DNA of 43,036 bases. Source: JAZQQB01 sp045628865 (GTDB lineage Bacteria; Bacillota; Clostridia; Lachnospirales; Lachnospiraceae). How positions within the stretch are numbered: position 1 is the stretch's first letter; each line of letters begins with the position of its first letter. Under the pieces are notes generated by a model. It worked only from the letters and a program-made list of their open reading frames with translations, was not told the origin of the DNA and ran no database searches. The stretch covers positions 1-43,036 of the forward strand of contig JAZQQB010000047.1 in NCBI GenBank assembly GCA_045628865.1. The letters are read 5' to 3'. Position numbers and translations under genes: made by a program. This document shows, piece by piece, positions 1-7,728 of this stretch.

Positions 1-46
1 CATTGTCTTCCCCATTGTCTTCCCCATTGTCTTCCCCATTGTCTTT
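1..46. repeat. 12-bp tandem repeat at the window edge
   Basis: The unit CATTGTCTTCCC occurs three times in full (1-12, 13-24, 25-36) plus nine bases of a fourth copy. It lies directly downstream of the gpr stop codon, which reads leftward. Read on the minus strand the unit is four codons long and open in all three frames, but it follows a stop, so there is no evidence that it is translated. It may be a real minisatellite in the gpr 3' region, or the point where the assembly collapsed, because it touches the window end. Confidence 0.85.
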
Positions 47-964
47 CTATTTCCAGTGGAAAATAAGATGATTGATTGCCTCAGAGATAGTAAAACTAAG
101 TGTTCTGACCACAGAGTCAATATCCTTGCCGGTCACATACATATTTTGCAGGGAACGGAGTTTAGTTTGGGCTTCATTCAGATAGTCCAGTTGATCTGAT
201 TTGGGAATACTGTTCATGAAATCAGTTACAATGGTTGCAGCATCTACTACCATAGGAATGCCAATGGCAATGACAGGAATCCCTATGGATTCTTTTGTTA
301 ATCCACTGCGATGATTGCCTACGCCTGATCCCGGTTGGATACCAGAATCGGAAATCTGAATGGTATGGTTAAGTCTGCGTATGCTTCTAGAGGCTAAAGA
401 GTCAATGACAAGTAAAAGATCCGGGGAGGTTTCTTGCACAATCCCCTTTATGATCTCGGCGGTTTCCATGCCTGTTTTTGCCATGACCCCTGGGATGATG
501 CTGCTTATGGAGAGTGGTTTTTCTTTTGCATAGGCATTGTCACCGTATTCTAGAAGCATATGTCTTGTGATATTTAATTGATTGATCACTCTTGGTCCTA
601 GAGAATCAGCAGTTACATCTGTGTTTCCAAGACCAACTGCAAGAATCTTACTAGAATCTTTATTTAGATGGGTAAGGATTAGGGGGAGAAGCTCCTTTGA
701 GAGTAAAGAAGAAATTTCTTTGTGAAAAGCTTCGTCTGCTTCAGCTAGCTGATCTGATTCGAAGGTGATATAATTTCCCATGGGTTTGTGCATAATATGA
801 GCCCCGTTTTTGGATAGGATACGCACCCGGGTAACAAGGGTAGAACAGTGTTCATAGGGTATTTCTTCTATTTCGACACCATTGATCTGCGCTATCTGTT
901 TTTGGGAAAGAATGGTTTCATGTTCTTCCAGTGCAAGGTCTGTTCTGACTTTCATTGATTCCAT
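47..964 (-). CDS. gpr: Germination protease GPR (spore endopeptidase)
   Basis: GPR degrades the small acid-soluble proteins that coat spore DNA, releasing amino acids during germination. The protein is 305 aa. It shows the family's N-terminal VRTDLA motif at residues 6-11 and both conserved acidic segments: GNTDVTADSLGP (Asp120) and LLVIDSLASRS (Asp188), matching the DALGP and DALAAR aspartates of the Bacillus enzyme. The start at 964 is chosen because the frame upstream has no ATG, GTG or TTG before a stop; GAGGT lies 13 nt away. Only about four residues precede the VRTDL segment, whereas Bacillus GPR carries an inhibitory pro-segment of about 15 residues. The gene is divergent from rpsT, as part of the conserved gpr/rpsT/spoIIP/lepA/hemW neighbourhood of spore-forming Firmicutes. 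I could not recognise a sigma-F/G promoter. Confidence 0.95.
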   Translation of the reverse strand: MESMKVRTDLALEEHETILSQKQIAQINGVEIEEIPYEHCSTLVTRVRILSKNGAHIMHKPMGNYITFESDQLAEADEAFHKEISSLLSKELLPLILTHLNKDSSKILAVGLGNTDVTADSLGPRVINQLNITRHMLLEYGDNAYAKEKPLSISSIIPGVMAKTGMETAEIIKGIVQETSPDLLLVIDSLASRSIRRLNHTIQISDSGIQPGSGVGNHRSGLTKESIGIPVIAIGIPMVVDAATIVTDFMNSIPKSDQLDYLNEAQTKLRSLQNMYVTGKDIDSVVRTLSFTISEAINHLIFHWK

Positions 965-1042
965 GGATTTACTGGTTACCTCGTTTCTGATTTAATTAAT
1001 TCATTTGATTTCTATTTTTTGCAAAAAAAAGGAAAATATGTA

Positions 1043-1071
1043 TTGACAGAATGAAAAGTATCGAATAAAAT
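1043..1071 (+). promoter_or_regulatory. Sigma-A promoter of rpsT
   Basis: A perfect -35 TTGACA (1043-1048) is followed by 17 nt and a -10 TAAAAT (1066-1071). Transcription should start near 1078, giving a leader of about 85 nt. The leader contains the perfect palindrome GGAACGTTCC at 1087-1096. Confidence 0.8.
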
Positions 1072-1163
1072 ATGTTAGTGTTTGTTGGAACGTTCCGTGT
1101 CTCGGCTTCAACAGCGCAATAATACAAGAAATATGATTGATGAGTAGATATGGAGGTGTCACC

Positions 1164-1427
1164 TTGGCTAATATTAAATCTGCAAAGAAGAGAGTTTTAG
1201 TTACTAAAGTAAGAACAGAAAGAAACAAAGCTATCAAATCTAGTGTTAAGACAGCAATTAAGAAAGTCTACGCTGCTATCGATGCTAAAGATAAGGCTGC
1301 TGCTCAGGCTGCTTTATTAGATGCTACTAGCGTTATTGATAAAGCTACTTCTAAGGGAGTATTTCATAAGAATACAGCTTCTAGAAAAGTTTCTCGTTTA
1401 AACAAGGCTGTTAACGCTTTAGCTTAA
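1164..1427 (+). CDS. rpsT: 30S ribosomal protein S20
   Basis: S20 is a small basic protein that binds 16S rRNA early in assembly of the 30S subunit. The product is 87 aa, the usual size, starting ANIKSAKKR after the initiator and rich in Lys and Ala. The start is a TTG at 1164, because GGAGGTG at 1152-1158 is placed correctly for it and the family N terminus begins exactly there. An in-frame ATG further upstream would add nine non-homologous residues that include the ribosome binding site itself. The weak TTG start fits the known habit of rpsT in several bacteria of using a non-ATG initiator. The gene is monocistronic, with its own sigma-A promoter and a strong terminator 30 nt downstream. 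Confidence 0.97.
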   Translation: MANIKSAKKRVLVTKVRTERNKAIKSSVKTAIKKVYAAIDAKDKAAAQAALLDATSVIDKATSKGVFHKNTASRKVSRLNKAVNALA

Positions 1428-1456
1428 TCCGTTAGGATATATATATTGAATTTTTG

Positions 1457-1491
1457 GACCACTCATACCGTCATGTGAGTGGTCTTTTTTT
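1457..1491 (+). terminator. Intrinsic terminator of rpsT
   Basis: The inverted repeat GACCACTCA / TGAGTGGTC (1457-1465 and 1476-1484) forms a 9-bp stem with a 10-nt loop and is followed by seven T residues (1485-1491). Confidence 0.93.
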
Positions 1492-1515
1492 GCCCTCATA
1501 TGCATATATTACTAT

Positions 1516-2763
1516 ATGAGAAAAAGAAAAGAATACCATACGATACGCACAATCGGACTGTTGCTCATCTTGATTGCAGCAGTTTTTTTACTGACCATAT
1601 CCAGAGGGGATTACCTGAAGGAGGATGGGGAACAAAAGGATCCAGTGACAGAAAATTTTATCTGCTTTGGATGGCTGATTGAGGACATTCCTCCTTTGCA
1701 AAAACAAACCGAAAAACCAGGGGTGTTTGATGGCCTGTATGGGATGCTATTTCCATCCTTATCCTATTCTTTTTGTTTTCAGGGTGAGAATGATACAGAT
1801 GTAAAAATGGTGGACCAAAACGAAGAATTTGAACGCGAGAATGAAACTGCACGAATGCTGAAGGAGATTTGTGAACCGGTCAGTTCCCAGGTTGAAACAA
1901 ACAGTCTAGAAGAGGATTTTGTTTCCATAAAGGAAGAGGAACAGGAACTATATGAGAATGTCGCCCTTAAAGGGGAAGATGAGCTGCTTTTCCACGAGAA
2001 AGTACAGCCATATACAAAGGAGGCTTTTTTGAATCGTCAGGAATTGATGCAGACCTTTTACGTGGTAGATCCATCTACAAGTGCACCTGAACAGATTATG
2101 GATATTGAGTATTTGCTGCAAAAAGATATGACTCTTTCAACAAAGGTAGAGGGACCGCAGATTTTGATCTATCATACCCATTCTCAGGAAGGGTTTGTGG
2201 ATTCGGTGATAGGAGATCCGTCTACAACCATTGTGGGGGCAGGAGAAAAATTAGCGGATTGTTTACGTACATATGGATTTGAAGTGATCCATGAGACTGG
2301 AGAATATGATATTGAATCCAGGAGTACCGCATATTCCAATATTCAGCCTGTTTTAGAGAAATATTTAGCGGATTATCCCAGTATTCAGGTGATGATCGAT
2401 CTGCACAGAGATGAAGTCAAGGAGGGAAAGCTGGTAACAGAGATTGATGGGGTGCCAACAGCGCGTTTCATGTTTTTTAATGGAATGAGCCATTTAAACA
2501 GTGTTGGAGATATTGGGTATTTATATAATCCTAATAAAGAAGATAATATGGCTTTTGCATTTCAGCTGCAGTATTTATCGAATCAGTATTTTCCAGGATT
2601 ATCTAGAAAAATCTATTTGAAAGGATATCGATATAATCTGCATTATCTGCCTAAAAGCTTACTGATAGAACTTGGAGCACAGACAAATACCGTTGAGGAA
2701 ATATGGAATGCGTGTGAGCCTTTATCTGAGGTGATTGCCAGAGTTTTACTGGGTGAAAAATAG
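1516..2763 (+). CDS. spoIIP: Stage II sporulation protein P (amidase/endopeptidase)
   Basis: SpoIIP works with SpoIID and SpoIIM to degrade septal peptidoglycan and drive engulfment of the forespore. The protein is 415 aa: a short basic N terminus, one membrane anchor at about residues 13-28, an acidic variable region to about residue 160, then the catalytic domain. Family landmarks are LIYHTHSQEGF (His220, His222, Glu225), MIDLHRDE (His297) and the C-terminal LLIELGAQTNTVEE segment. The ATG at 1516 places a positively charged stub before the membrane segment. No good Shine-Dalgarno sequence is visible and only 24 nt separate it from the rpsT terminator, so its promoter (expected sigma-E) must lie very close or overlap. 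I could not place it. Confidence 0.95.
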   Translation: MRKRKEYHTIRTIGLLLILIAAVFLLTISRGDYLKEDGEQKDPVTENFICFGWLIEDIPPLQKQTEKPGVFDGLYGMLFPSLSYSFCFQGENDTDVKMVDQNEEFERENETARMLKEICEPVSSQVETNSLEEDFVSIKEEEQELYENVALKGEDELLFHEKVQPYTKEAFLNRQELMQTFYVVDPSTSAPEQIMDIEYLLQKDMTLSTKVEGPQILIYHTHSQEGFVDSVIGDPSTTIVGAGEKLADCLRTYGFEVIHETGEYDIESRSTAYSNIQPVLEKYLADYPSIQVMIDLHRDEVKEGKLVTEIDGVPTARFMFFNGMSHLNSVGDIGYLYNPNKEDNMAFAFQLQYLSNQYFPGLSRKIYLKGYRYNLHYLPKSLLIELGAQTNTVEEIWNACEPLSEVIARVLLGEK

Positions 2764-2766
2764 AAC

Positions 2767-2796
2767 TTTACAGAGAAAAGTTTACCATGCTATACT
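2767..2796 (+). promoter_or_regulatory. Sigma-A promoter of lepA
   Basis: TTTACA (2767-2772), an 18-nt spacer and TATACT (2791-2796) lie between the spoIIP stop and the lepA start. A separate vegetative promoter makes sense, because spoIIP should be sporulation-specific while LepA is needed in growth. Confidence 0.65.
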
Positions 2797-2829
2797 TCTT
2801 AGGAATAGATCTTGAAAGGTGTAGGAAAA

Positions 2830-4635
2830 ATGGAACAGAGTAAGATCAGGAATTTTTGTATCGTAGCACATATTGATCATGGTAAGTCTACATTAGCAGA
2901 TAGAATCATTGAAAAAACAGGCTTATTGACAAGTCGAGAAATGCAGGCACAGGTCCTTGATAATATGGATCTTGAACGTGAAAGAGGTATTACCATCAAG
3001 GCTCAGACAGTTCGTACTGTATATAAGGCCAATGATGGAGAAGAATATATTTTTAATTTGATTGATACCCCAGGACATGTGGATTTTAACTATGAAGTAA
3101 GTAGATCCCTTGCGGCCTGTGATGGTGCCATCTTAGTTGTTGATGCAGCACAGGGCATTGAAGCACAGACACTTGCTAACGTATATCTTGCACTTGATCA
3201 CGATCTGGATGTTTTTCCAGTAATCAATAAGATCGATCTTCCAAGTGCAGAACCTCAAAGAGTCATCGATGAGATTGAGGATGTGATTGGAATTGAAGCA
3301 CAGGATGCTCCACAGATTTCTGCAAAGACAGGATTGAATGTGGAGGAAGTGTTAGAGGCTATTGTACACAAGATCCCAGCACCAGGCGGAGATGCCAGTG
3401 CTCCATTACAGTGTCTTATTTTTGACTCTTTGTATGATCCATACAAGGGCGTTATCGTATTTGTACGAGTTGTGAACGGTACCGTGAAAAAGGGTACACC
3501 AATTCGTTTTATGGCAACAAAGGCAGAAGTGGATGTTGTGGAAGTAGGATATTTTGGGGCAGGTCAGTTTATCCCATGTGAAGAGCTTTCAGCAGGTATG
3601 GTAGGATATATTACAGCTTCTATTAAGAATGTTAAGGACACAGCAGTAGGTGATACGATTACCAATCGTGAGAATCCATGTAGTGAGCCTCTTCCAGGTT
3701 ATAAGAAGGTTATGCCAATGGTATACTGTGGCGTTTATCCAGCAGATAGTGCCAAGTATCCAGAATTAAGAGATGCGTTGGAAAAATTACAGTTAAATGA
3801 CGCGTCCTTAAGTTTTGAACCAGAAACCTCTTTGGCTCTTGGCTTTGGTTTTAGATGTGGTTTTTTGGGACTTCTTCATTTAGAGATCATCCAGGAAAGA
3901 TTAGAAAGAGAGTACAACTTAGATCTGGTTACTACAGCACCAGGTGTTATATATAAAGTATACAAGACCAATGGAGAGATGATCGAACTTACCAATCCAT
4001 CTAATCTTCCAGATCCATCAGAAATTGATTACATGGAAGAACCATATGTAAGTGCAGAGATCATGGTTACCAGTGAATTTGTAGGTTCCATTATGCAACT
4101 TTGTCAGGAACGTCGAGGAAGATATCTTGGAATGGAATATATTGAAGCTAACAGAGCACTTTTAAAATATGACCTTCCACTCAATGAGATTATCTATGAT
4201 TTCTTTGATGCGTTGAAATCTCGCTCAAAGGGGTATGCGTCCTTTGATTATACCTTAAAGGGATATGAGAAGAGTGAACTTGTGAAGTTAGATATCCTTA
4301 TCAATAAGGATGAGGTGGATGCACTTTCCTTCATCGTGCACAAGGAGGGTGCTTACGAGCGTGGAAGAAAGATGTGCGAGAAGTTAAAGGACGAGATCCC
4401 AAGACATTTGTTTGAGATTCCAATCCAGGCAGCAGTTGGTGGAAAGGTAATCGCCAGAGAAACTGTTAGAGCTATGCGTAAGGACGTTTTGGCGAAGTGT
4501 TATGGTGGTGATATATCCAGAAAGAAGAAACTGCTTGAAAAACAGAAGGAAGGAAAGAAACGTATGCGTCAGGTTGGTAATGTAGAAATACCACAGCAGG
4601 CGTTTATGAGCGTTTTGAAATTAGATGAAGACTAA
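2830..4635 (+). CDS. lepA: Elongation factor 4 (LepA GTPase)
   Basis: LepA is a ribosome-binding translational GTPase linked to back-translocation and to 30S biogenesis. From the ATG at 2830 it has 601 aa, close to the family's usual 600. GTPase motifs are AHIDHGKST (G1), the RGITI switch region, DTPGH (G3) and NKIDLPSA (G4), followed by EF-G-like domains and the LepA-specific C-terminal domain containing GGKVIARE. A TTG 18 nt upstream is in frame, but the ATG at 2830 has a usable AAGGTG-type ribosome binding site and gives the standard MEQSKIRNFCIVAHIDHGK start. Its last 11 nt overlap hemW, as expected for translational coupling. Confidence 0.97.
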   Translation: MEQSKIRNFCIVAHIDHGKSTLADRIIEKTGLLTSREMQAQVLDNMDLERERGITIKAQTVRTVYKANDGEEYIFNLIDTPGHVDFNYEVSRSLAACDGAILVVDAAQGIEAQTLANVYLALDHDLDVFPVINKIDLPSAEPQRVIDEIEDVIGIEAQDAPQISAKTGLNVEEVLEAIVHKIPAPGGDASAPLQCLIFDSLYDPYKGVIVFVRVVNGTVKKGTPIRFMATKAEVDVVEVGYFGAGQFIPCEELSAGMVGYITASIKNVKDTAVGDTITNRENPCSEPLPGYKKVMPMVYCGVYPADSAKYPELRDALEKLQLNDASLSFEPETSLALGFGFRCGFLGLLHLEIIQERLEREYNLDLVTTAPGVIYKVYKTNGEMIELTNPSNLPDPSEIDYMEEPYVSAEIMVTSEFVGSIMQLCQERRGRYLGMEYIEANRALLKYDLPLNEIIYDFFDALKSRSKGYASFDYTLKGYEKSELVKLDILINKDEVDALSFIVHKEGAYERGRKMCEKLKDEIPRHLFEIPIQAAVGGKVIARETVRAMRKDVLAKCYGGDISRKKKLLEKQKEGKKRMRQVGNVEIPQQAFMSVLKLDED

Positions 4636-5788
4636 GAAGGAATTGAGTTTGTATATCCACATTCCTTTTTGCATGAAAAAGTGCCGGTACTGTGATTTTT
4701 TCTCAGCACCGGCTTCTTTCAAAGAAAGGGAACAATATGTAACTGATCTGGTTCGCTCCATATACGAACAGGCAAAAGATTATACGGATTATGAGGTGAT
4801 TTCTCTGTTCTTTGGTGGTGGTACCCCAAGTATTCTGACGGCGGAACAGATTGCTAAGATCATGGAGGCTTTGCAGAAATCTTTTGCAGTGAGATCAGAT
4901 GCTGAAATCACCATAGAAGTGAATCCAGGAACAGTAGATTATGCTTTTTTTGAGGCGATTCGAAAAATGGGGATTAACAGAGTCAGCATAGGACTGCAAT
5001 CAGCCAATAATGAAGAATTGAAGTTCTTAGGTAGGATTCATACCTATGAGGATTTTTTGCGTTGCTTTGAAGATGCCAGAAAAGCAGGCTTTGACAATTT
5101 GAATGTGGACCTGATTTCATCATTGCCAGGGCAGAATCTTTTATCTTATCAGAAAACTTTAGAGAAGGTGATTGCCTTAAAACCAGAACATATTTCAGCC
5201 TATAGTCTGATCATGGAGGAAAATACACAGCTCTATGACATGTTTTATGATGCATCCGGAAAGGAAAAAAACTATTGTGAAAATGGGAAGACCTATGAAC
5301 TTCTTTCAGAGGAGGCGGACAGGGAGATTTATCATTTGACCAAGAAGGTGCTGCGTGAACATGGCTATGAACGATATGAGATTTCCAATTATTCGCTTCC
5401 GGGAAAGGAATGCCGACATAATCTAGTGTATTGGCACCGTGGGGAATATCTTGGACTAGGCGCAAAGGCCGCTTCTTTGGTAAGAAATGAGAGATTTGTA
5501 AATGAAGACAGATTTCCTTTTTCACACACGGAAAAAGAAGTACTTTCTAAAGAGGATCAGATGGCAGAGTTTATGTTTTTGGGACTTAGAACTATAAAAG
5601 GAGTTTCTATGTCTGATTTTTCGAAGCAATTTCAGGTTGGTATGAATGAGGTTTATGAAAAACAGCTTGAAAAACTGTTAAAAGAAGGCCTCATTGAAAT
5701 CAAAAGAGATTCTTTACAGGAGCTCTATGTGTCCTTAACGGATTTGGGGCTTGATGTGTCTAATTATGCTATGGCAGAATTCATATAA
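4625..5788 (+). CDS. hemW: Radical SAM heme chaperone HemW
   Basis: HemW is a coproporphyrinogen III oxidase-like radical SAM protein that binds heme and hands it to target proteins; older annotations call it HemN. It is 387 aa, with the cluster motif CMKKCRYC at residues 16-23 and the SAM-binding GGGTPS at 64-69, then the HemN C-terminal domain. The CxxxCxYC motif lacks the extra C-terminal cysteine of true HemN, which supports the HemW call. The ATG at 4625 overlaps lepA by 11 nt; a TTG at 4643 is an alternative but sits too close to its purine-rich stretch. In Bacillus this gene is followed by hrcA-grpE-dnaK; here it is followed by sigK. Confidence 0.93.
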   Translation: MKTKKELSLYIHIPFCMKKCRYCDFFSAPASFKEREQYVTDLVRSIYEQAKDYTDYEVISLFFGGGTPSILTAEQIAKIMEALQKSFAVRSDAEITIEVNPGTVDYAFFEAIRKMGINRVSIGLQSANNEELKFLGRIHTYEDFLRCFEDARKAGFDNLNVDLISSLPGQNLLSYQKTLEKVIALKPEHISAYSLIMEENTQLYDMFYDASGKEKNYCENGKTYELLSEEADREIYHLTKKVLREHGYERYEISNYSLPGKECRHNLVYWHRGEYLGLGAKAASLVRNERFVNEDRFPFSHTEKEVLSKEDQMAEFMFLGLRTIKGVSMSDFSKQFQVGMNEVYEKQLEKLLKEGLIEIKRDSLQELYVSLTDLGLDVSNYAMAEFI

Positions 5789-5802
5789 ATTTTCAGAAAA
5801 TA
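5788..5802. promoter_or_regulatory. Near-consensus CodY box upstream of sigK
   Basis: AATTTTCAGAAAATA matches the published CodY consensus AATTTTCWGAAAATT at 14 of 15 positions. It begins on the last base of the hemW stop codon, about 140 nt ahead of sigK. codY itself is encoded in this window. Occupancy is inferred; the match is seen directly. Confidence 0.6.
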
Positions 5803-5855
5803 CAAATAAAATAATTGAATTTATCACTCAAAAAAGATATAATTAAAAAGACAAA

Positions 5856-5888
5856 GTGTAAATCCGCTTTTTGAAAGTGGATTTGCAC
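5856..5888 (+). other. Hairpin in the hemW-sigK gap
   Basis: GTGTAAATCCGC (5856-5867) pairs along all 12 positions with GTGGATTTGCAC (5877-5888), allowing two G-U pairs, around a 9-nt loop. No T run follows on the plus strand, so it is not a standard terminator for hemW. It could be a weak terminator, a processing site or an operator. Confidence 0.5.
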
Positions 5889-5914
5889 AGAATACATAAC
5901 AGAAACATAGAATA
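5887..5914 (+). promoter_or_regulatory. Possible mother-cell (sigma-K/E type) promoter of sigK
   Basis: CATAGAATA (5906-5914) fits the CATAnnnTA -10 of sigma-K promoters, and an AC at 5887-5888 lies 17 nt upstream, the spacing expected for the short -35 element. This would allow sigma-K to activate its own gene. These motifs are short, so the assignment is tentative. Confidence 0.35.
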
Positions 5915-5941
5915 TATAGATAACAGCGTGTAGGAGCATAT

Positions 5942-6583
5942 GTGAAACCTTTTTTGCAACCATTATCAGCGAAAGAGGAAGCAATCTATTTAGAAAAGCT
6001 ACATAGTGGTATCAAAGAAGATGCCGAGGAAGCCATGGATCAGTTGGTTCAACATAATATGAGGCTTGTAGCACATATTGCCAAAAAATACCAAAACGCT
6101 GAAGAAGATTTGGAAGAATATATTTCGGTAGGTTCTGTTGGACTCATGAAAGCAGTTCTTTCATTTGATCAAACCAAGGGAAGTAAGCTTGGGACATATG
6201 CAGCCAGGTGTATAGAAAATGAGCTTTTGATGATGCTCCGAAGCAGAAAAAAGGCGACACGGGAAATCTCGTTGCAGGAACCGGTTGGAGTGGATCAGGA
6301 AGGAAATGAGTGTAGTCTCATGGACATCATGGAAAGTGATGCGAAAGACATTGTAGAAGAAATTTACACAGGAGAAATGATCAAAAAAGCATTGTTTCTC
6401 ATGAAAACAGAACTAAGTGAACGGGAACAGGAAATTCTTTCCATGCGATATGGCCTTTTTAGGGAAAGGGAATATACGCAAAAGGAGGTAGGAGATAAGC
6501 TTCATATTTCCAGAAGCTATGTTTCCAGAATTGAGAAGAAGGCGTTACAAAAGCTTAGAAAACTGATGAAGCAAGAGGAATAG
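5942..6583 (+). CDS. sigK: Sporulation sigma factor SigK, no pro-sequence
   Basis: Sigma-K is the late mother-cell sigma factor that drives coat and cortex genes. The 213-aa protein has region 2 at about residues 40-115 and a region 4 helix-turn-helix at about 155-205. Segments that favour SigK over SigE are RLVAHIAKKY, TYAARCIENE, the DQEGNE loop and SRSYVSRIEKKAL. The start is a GTG at 5942 with TAGGAG at 5931-5936. The protein begins MKPFLQPLSAKEE, which aligns with the processed N terminus of Bacillus SigK. The roughly 20-residue membrane-tethering pro-sequence is absent, and there is no sign of an interrupting skin element. Just 2 nt separate its stop from the next gene. Confidence 0.88.
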   Translation: MKPFLQPLSAKEEAIYLEKLHSGIKEDAEEAMDQLVQHNMRLVAHIAKKYQNAEEDLEEYISVGSVGLMKAVLSFDQTKGSKLGTYAARCIENELLMMLRSRKKATREISLQEPVGVDQEGNECSLMDIMESDAKDIVEEIYTGEMIKKALFLMKTELSEREQEILSMRYGLFREREYTQKEVGDKLHISRSYVSRIEKKALQKLRKLMKQEE

Positions 6584-6585
6584 GT

Positions 6586-7728
6586 ATGCTGTATGTAAAA
6601 ACAAAGGATTTGAAAATTGGAATGCGATTAGCAAGGCCTATTTATAACAGAAGCGGAGTCTTATTGTATGAACGGGATTCTAAATTAACAGACCAAAGTA
6701 TTAGCAGTGTGAAAAACTTTGGTCTGTTGGGATTGTTCATACTTGAACCAGCGGAGCCTGTACCAATTATGACAGAGGATGATCTTGAATTTGAAAGATT
6801 TCAGTCAGTTGAGGTATTTGCCATTCGGGATGAACTTTTGGCTATCATACAAACCAAACAGAGTCCTTCAATGTCAAGACTGATCTTAGATCTGATCAGG
6901 GGATATGGACGAAGAGAACTTAAGCTAAATTTTATCCAAGGACTTAGAAGCCCAGAAGATTATTTATATAAGCACACATTAAATGTAGCGATTTTATGTG
7001 CGTTGATGTCCAATGTGTTAACCATGTCGCCGCAGGAAAGACAAGATCTGATGTGTTGTGCTTTAGTTTATGATATTGCATTAGTATCCCAGATTGAGAA
7101 GTGGGCTACAGCATCTGACGAAGAAAGAAAGGAAATGGAAAAGGATTCTGCAGAGGTGGGATTATTTATTCTCGGAAATACCTTCCAGAACAACCCGGGA
7201 TTAAAAAGAATCTTTGTGCAGACCCATAAGCTTTTAAATGATTTTAGGGATGGAGTATTACCGAAAAAAAGACCAATATTACCAGTAAGAATTTTAGCAT
7301 TGGCAGTGAAATATGATGAAATGACTGCAATGAATTTGGATAGTCCTCCGGCTTCTGAGGTGGAAACAATGAGGTTTTTGATGGACAACCAAGAGGTGTT
7401 TGATCCGGATGCAATAGATGCTTTATTAGGTTCCATCACTTTTTTAGCACCGGGTACCTGTATTGAATTAAATACAGGGGATAAAGGTTTGGTTCTTAAA
7501 TCCAACGAGGATGAACCTCTTAGACCAATGATCTTAATGTTTACGGATAATTCCATTATTGATCTAAGTAATAATTTAATGTTTGGGGATATTTATATTA
7601 CAAATATTATGAAGACAATGGATAATCGATACATTATGGATATTGAGTTACTAAAAAAACAAGGATACTTTTCTGACGATAAGATACTCGTAAAGAAGAT
7701 ACAGACAAAGGAGGAGCAACATGATTGA
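6586..7728 (+). CDS. Degenerate HD-GYP domain protein
   Basis: HD-GYP proteins normally hydrolyse cyclic di-GMP. This 380-aa protein has an N-terminal DUF3391-like segment (residues 1-60: VKTKDLKIGMRLARPIYNRSG) and a central HD-GYP-like fold. The first histidine is kept in YKHTLNVA (His130). The HD dyad is Tyr162-Asp163 (ALVYDIAL), and the HHExxxGxGYP stretch is reduced to THKLLNDFRDGVLPKK at about 213-228 with no GYP. It is therefore probably not a phosphodiesterase and may sense a nucleotide or act as an adaptor; that is inference. The gene starts 2 nt after sigK and overlaps pilT by 8 nt, so all three are very likely co-transcribed and translationally coupled. Confidence 0.75.
   Translation: MLYVKTKDLKIGMRLARPIYNRSGVLLYERDSKLTDQSISSVKNFGLLGLFILEPAEPVPIMTEDDLEFERFQSVEVFAIRDELLAIIQTKQSPSMSRLILDLIRGYGRRELKLNFIQGLRSPEDYLYKHTLNVAILCALMSNVLTMSPQERQDLMCCALVYDIALVSQIEKWATASDEERKEMEKDSAEVGLFILGNTFQNNPGLKRIFVQTHKLLNDFRDGVLPKKRPILPVRILALAVKYDEMTAMNLDSPPASEVETMRFLMDNQEVFDPDAIDALLGSITFLAPGTCIELNTGDKGLVLKSNEDEPLRPMILMFTDNSIIDLSNNLMFGDIYITNIMKTMDNRYIMDIELLKKQGYFSDDKILVKKIQTKEEQHD

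Noticed and set aside
1137..1163. An upstream ATG as the start of rpsT
   Set aside because: It would place the ribosome binding site GGAGGTG inside the gene and add residues not found in S20; the TTG at 1164 fits better.
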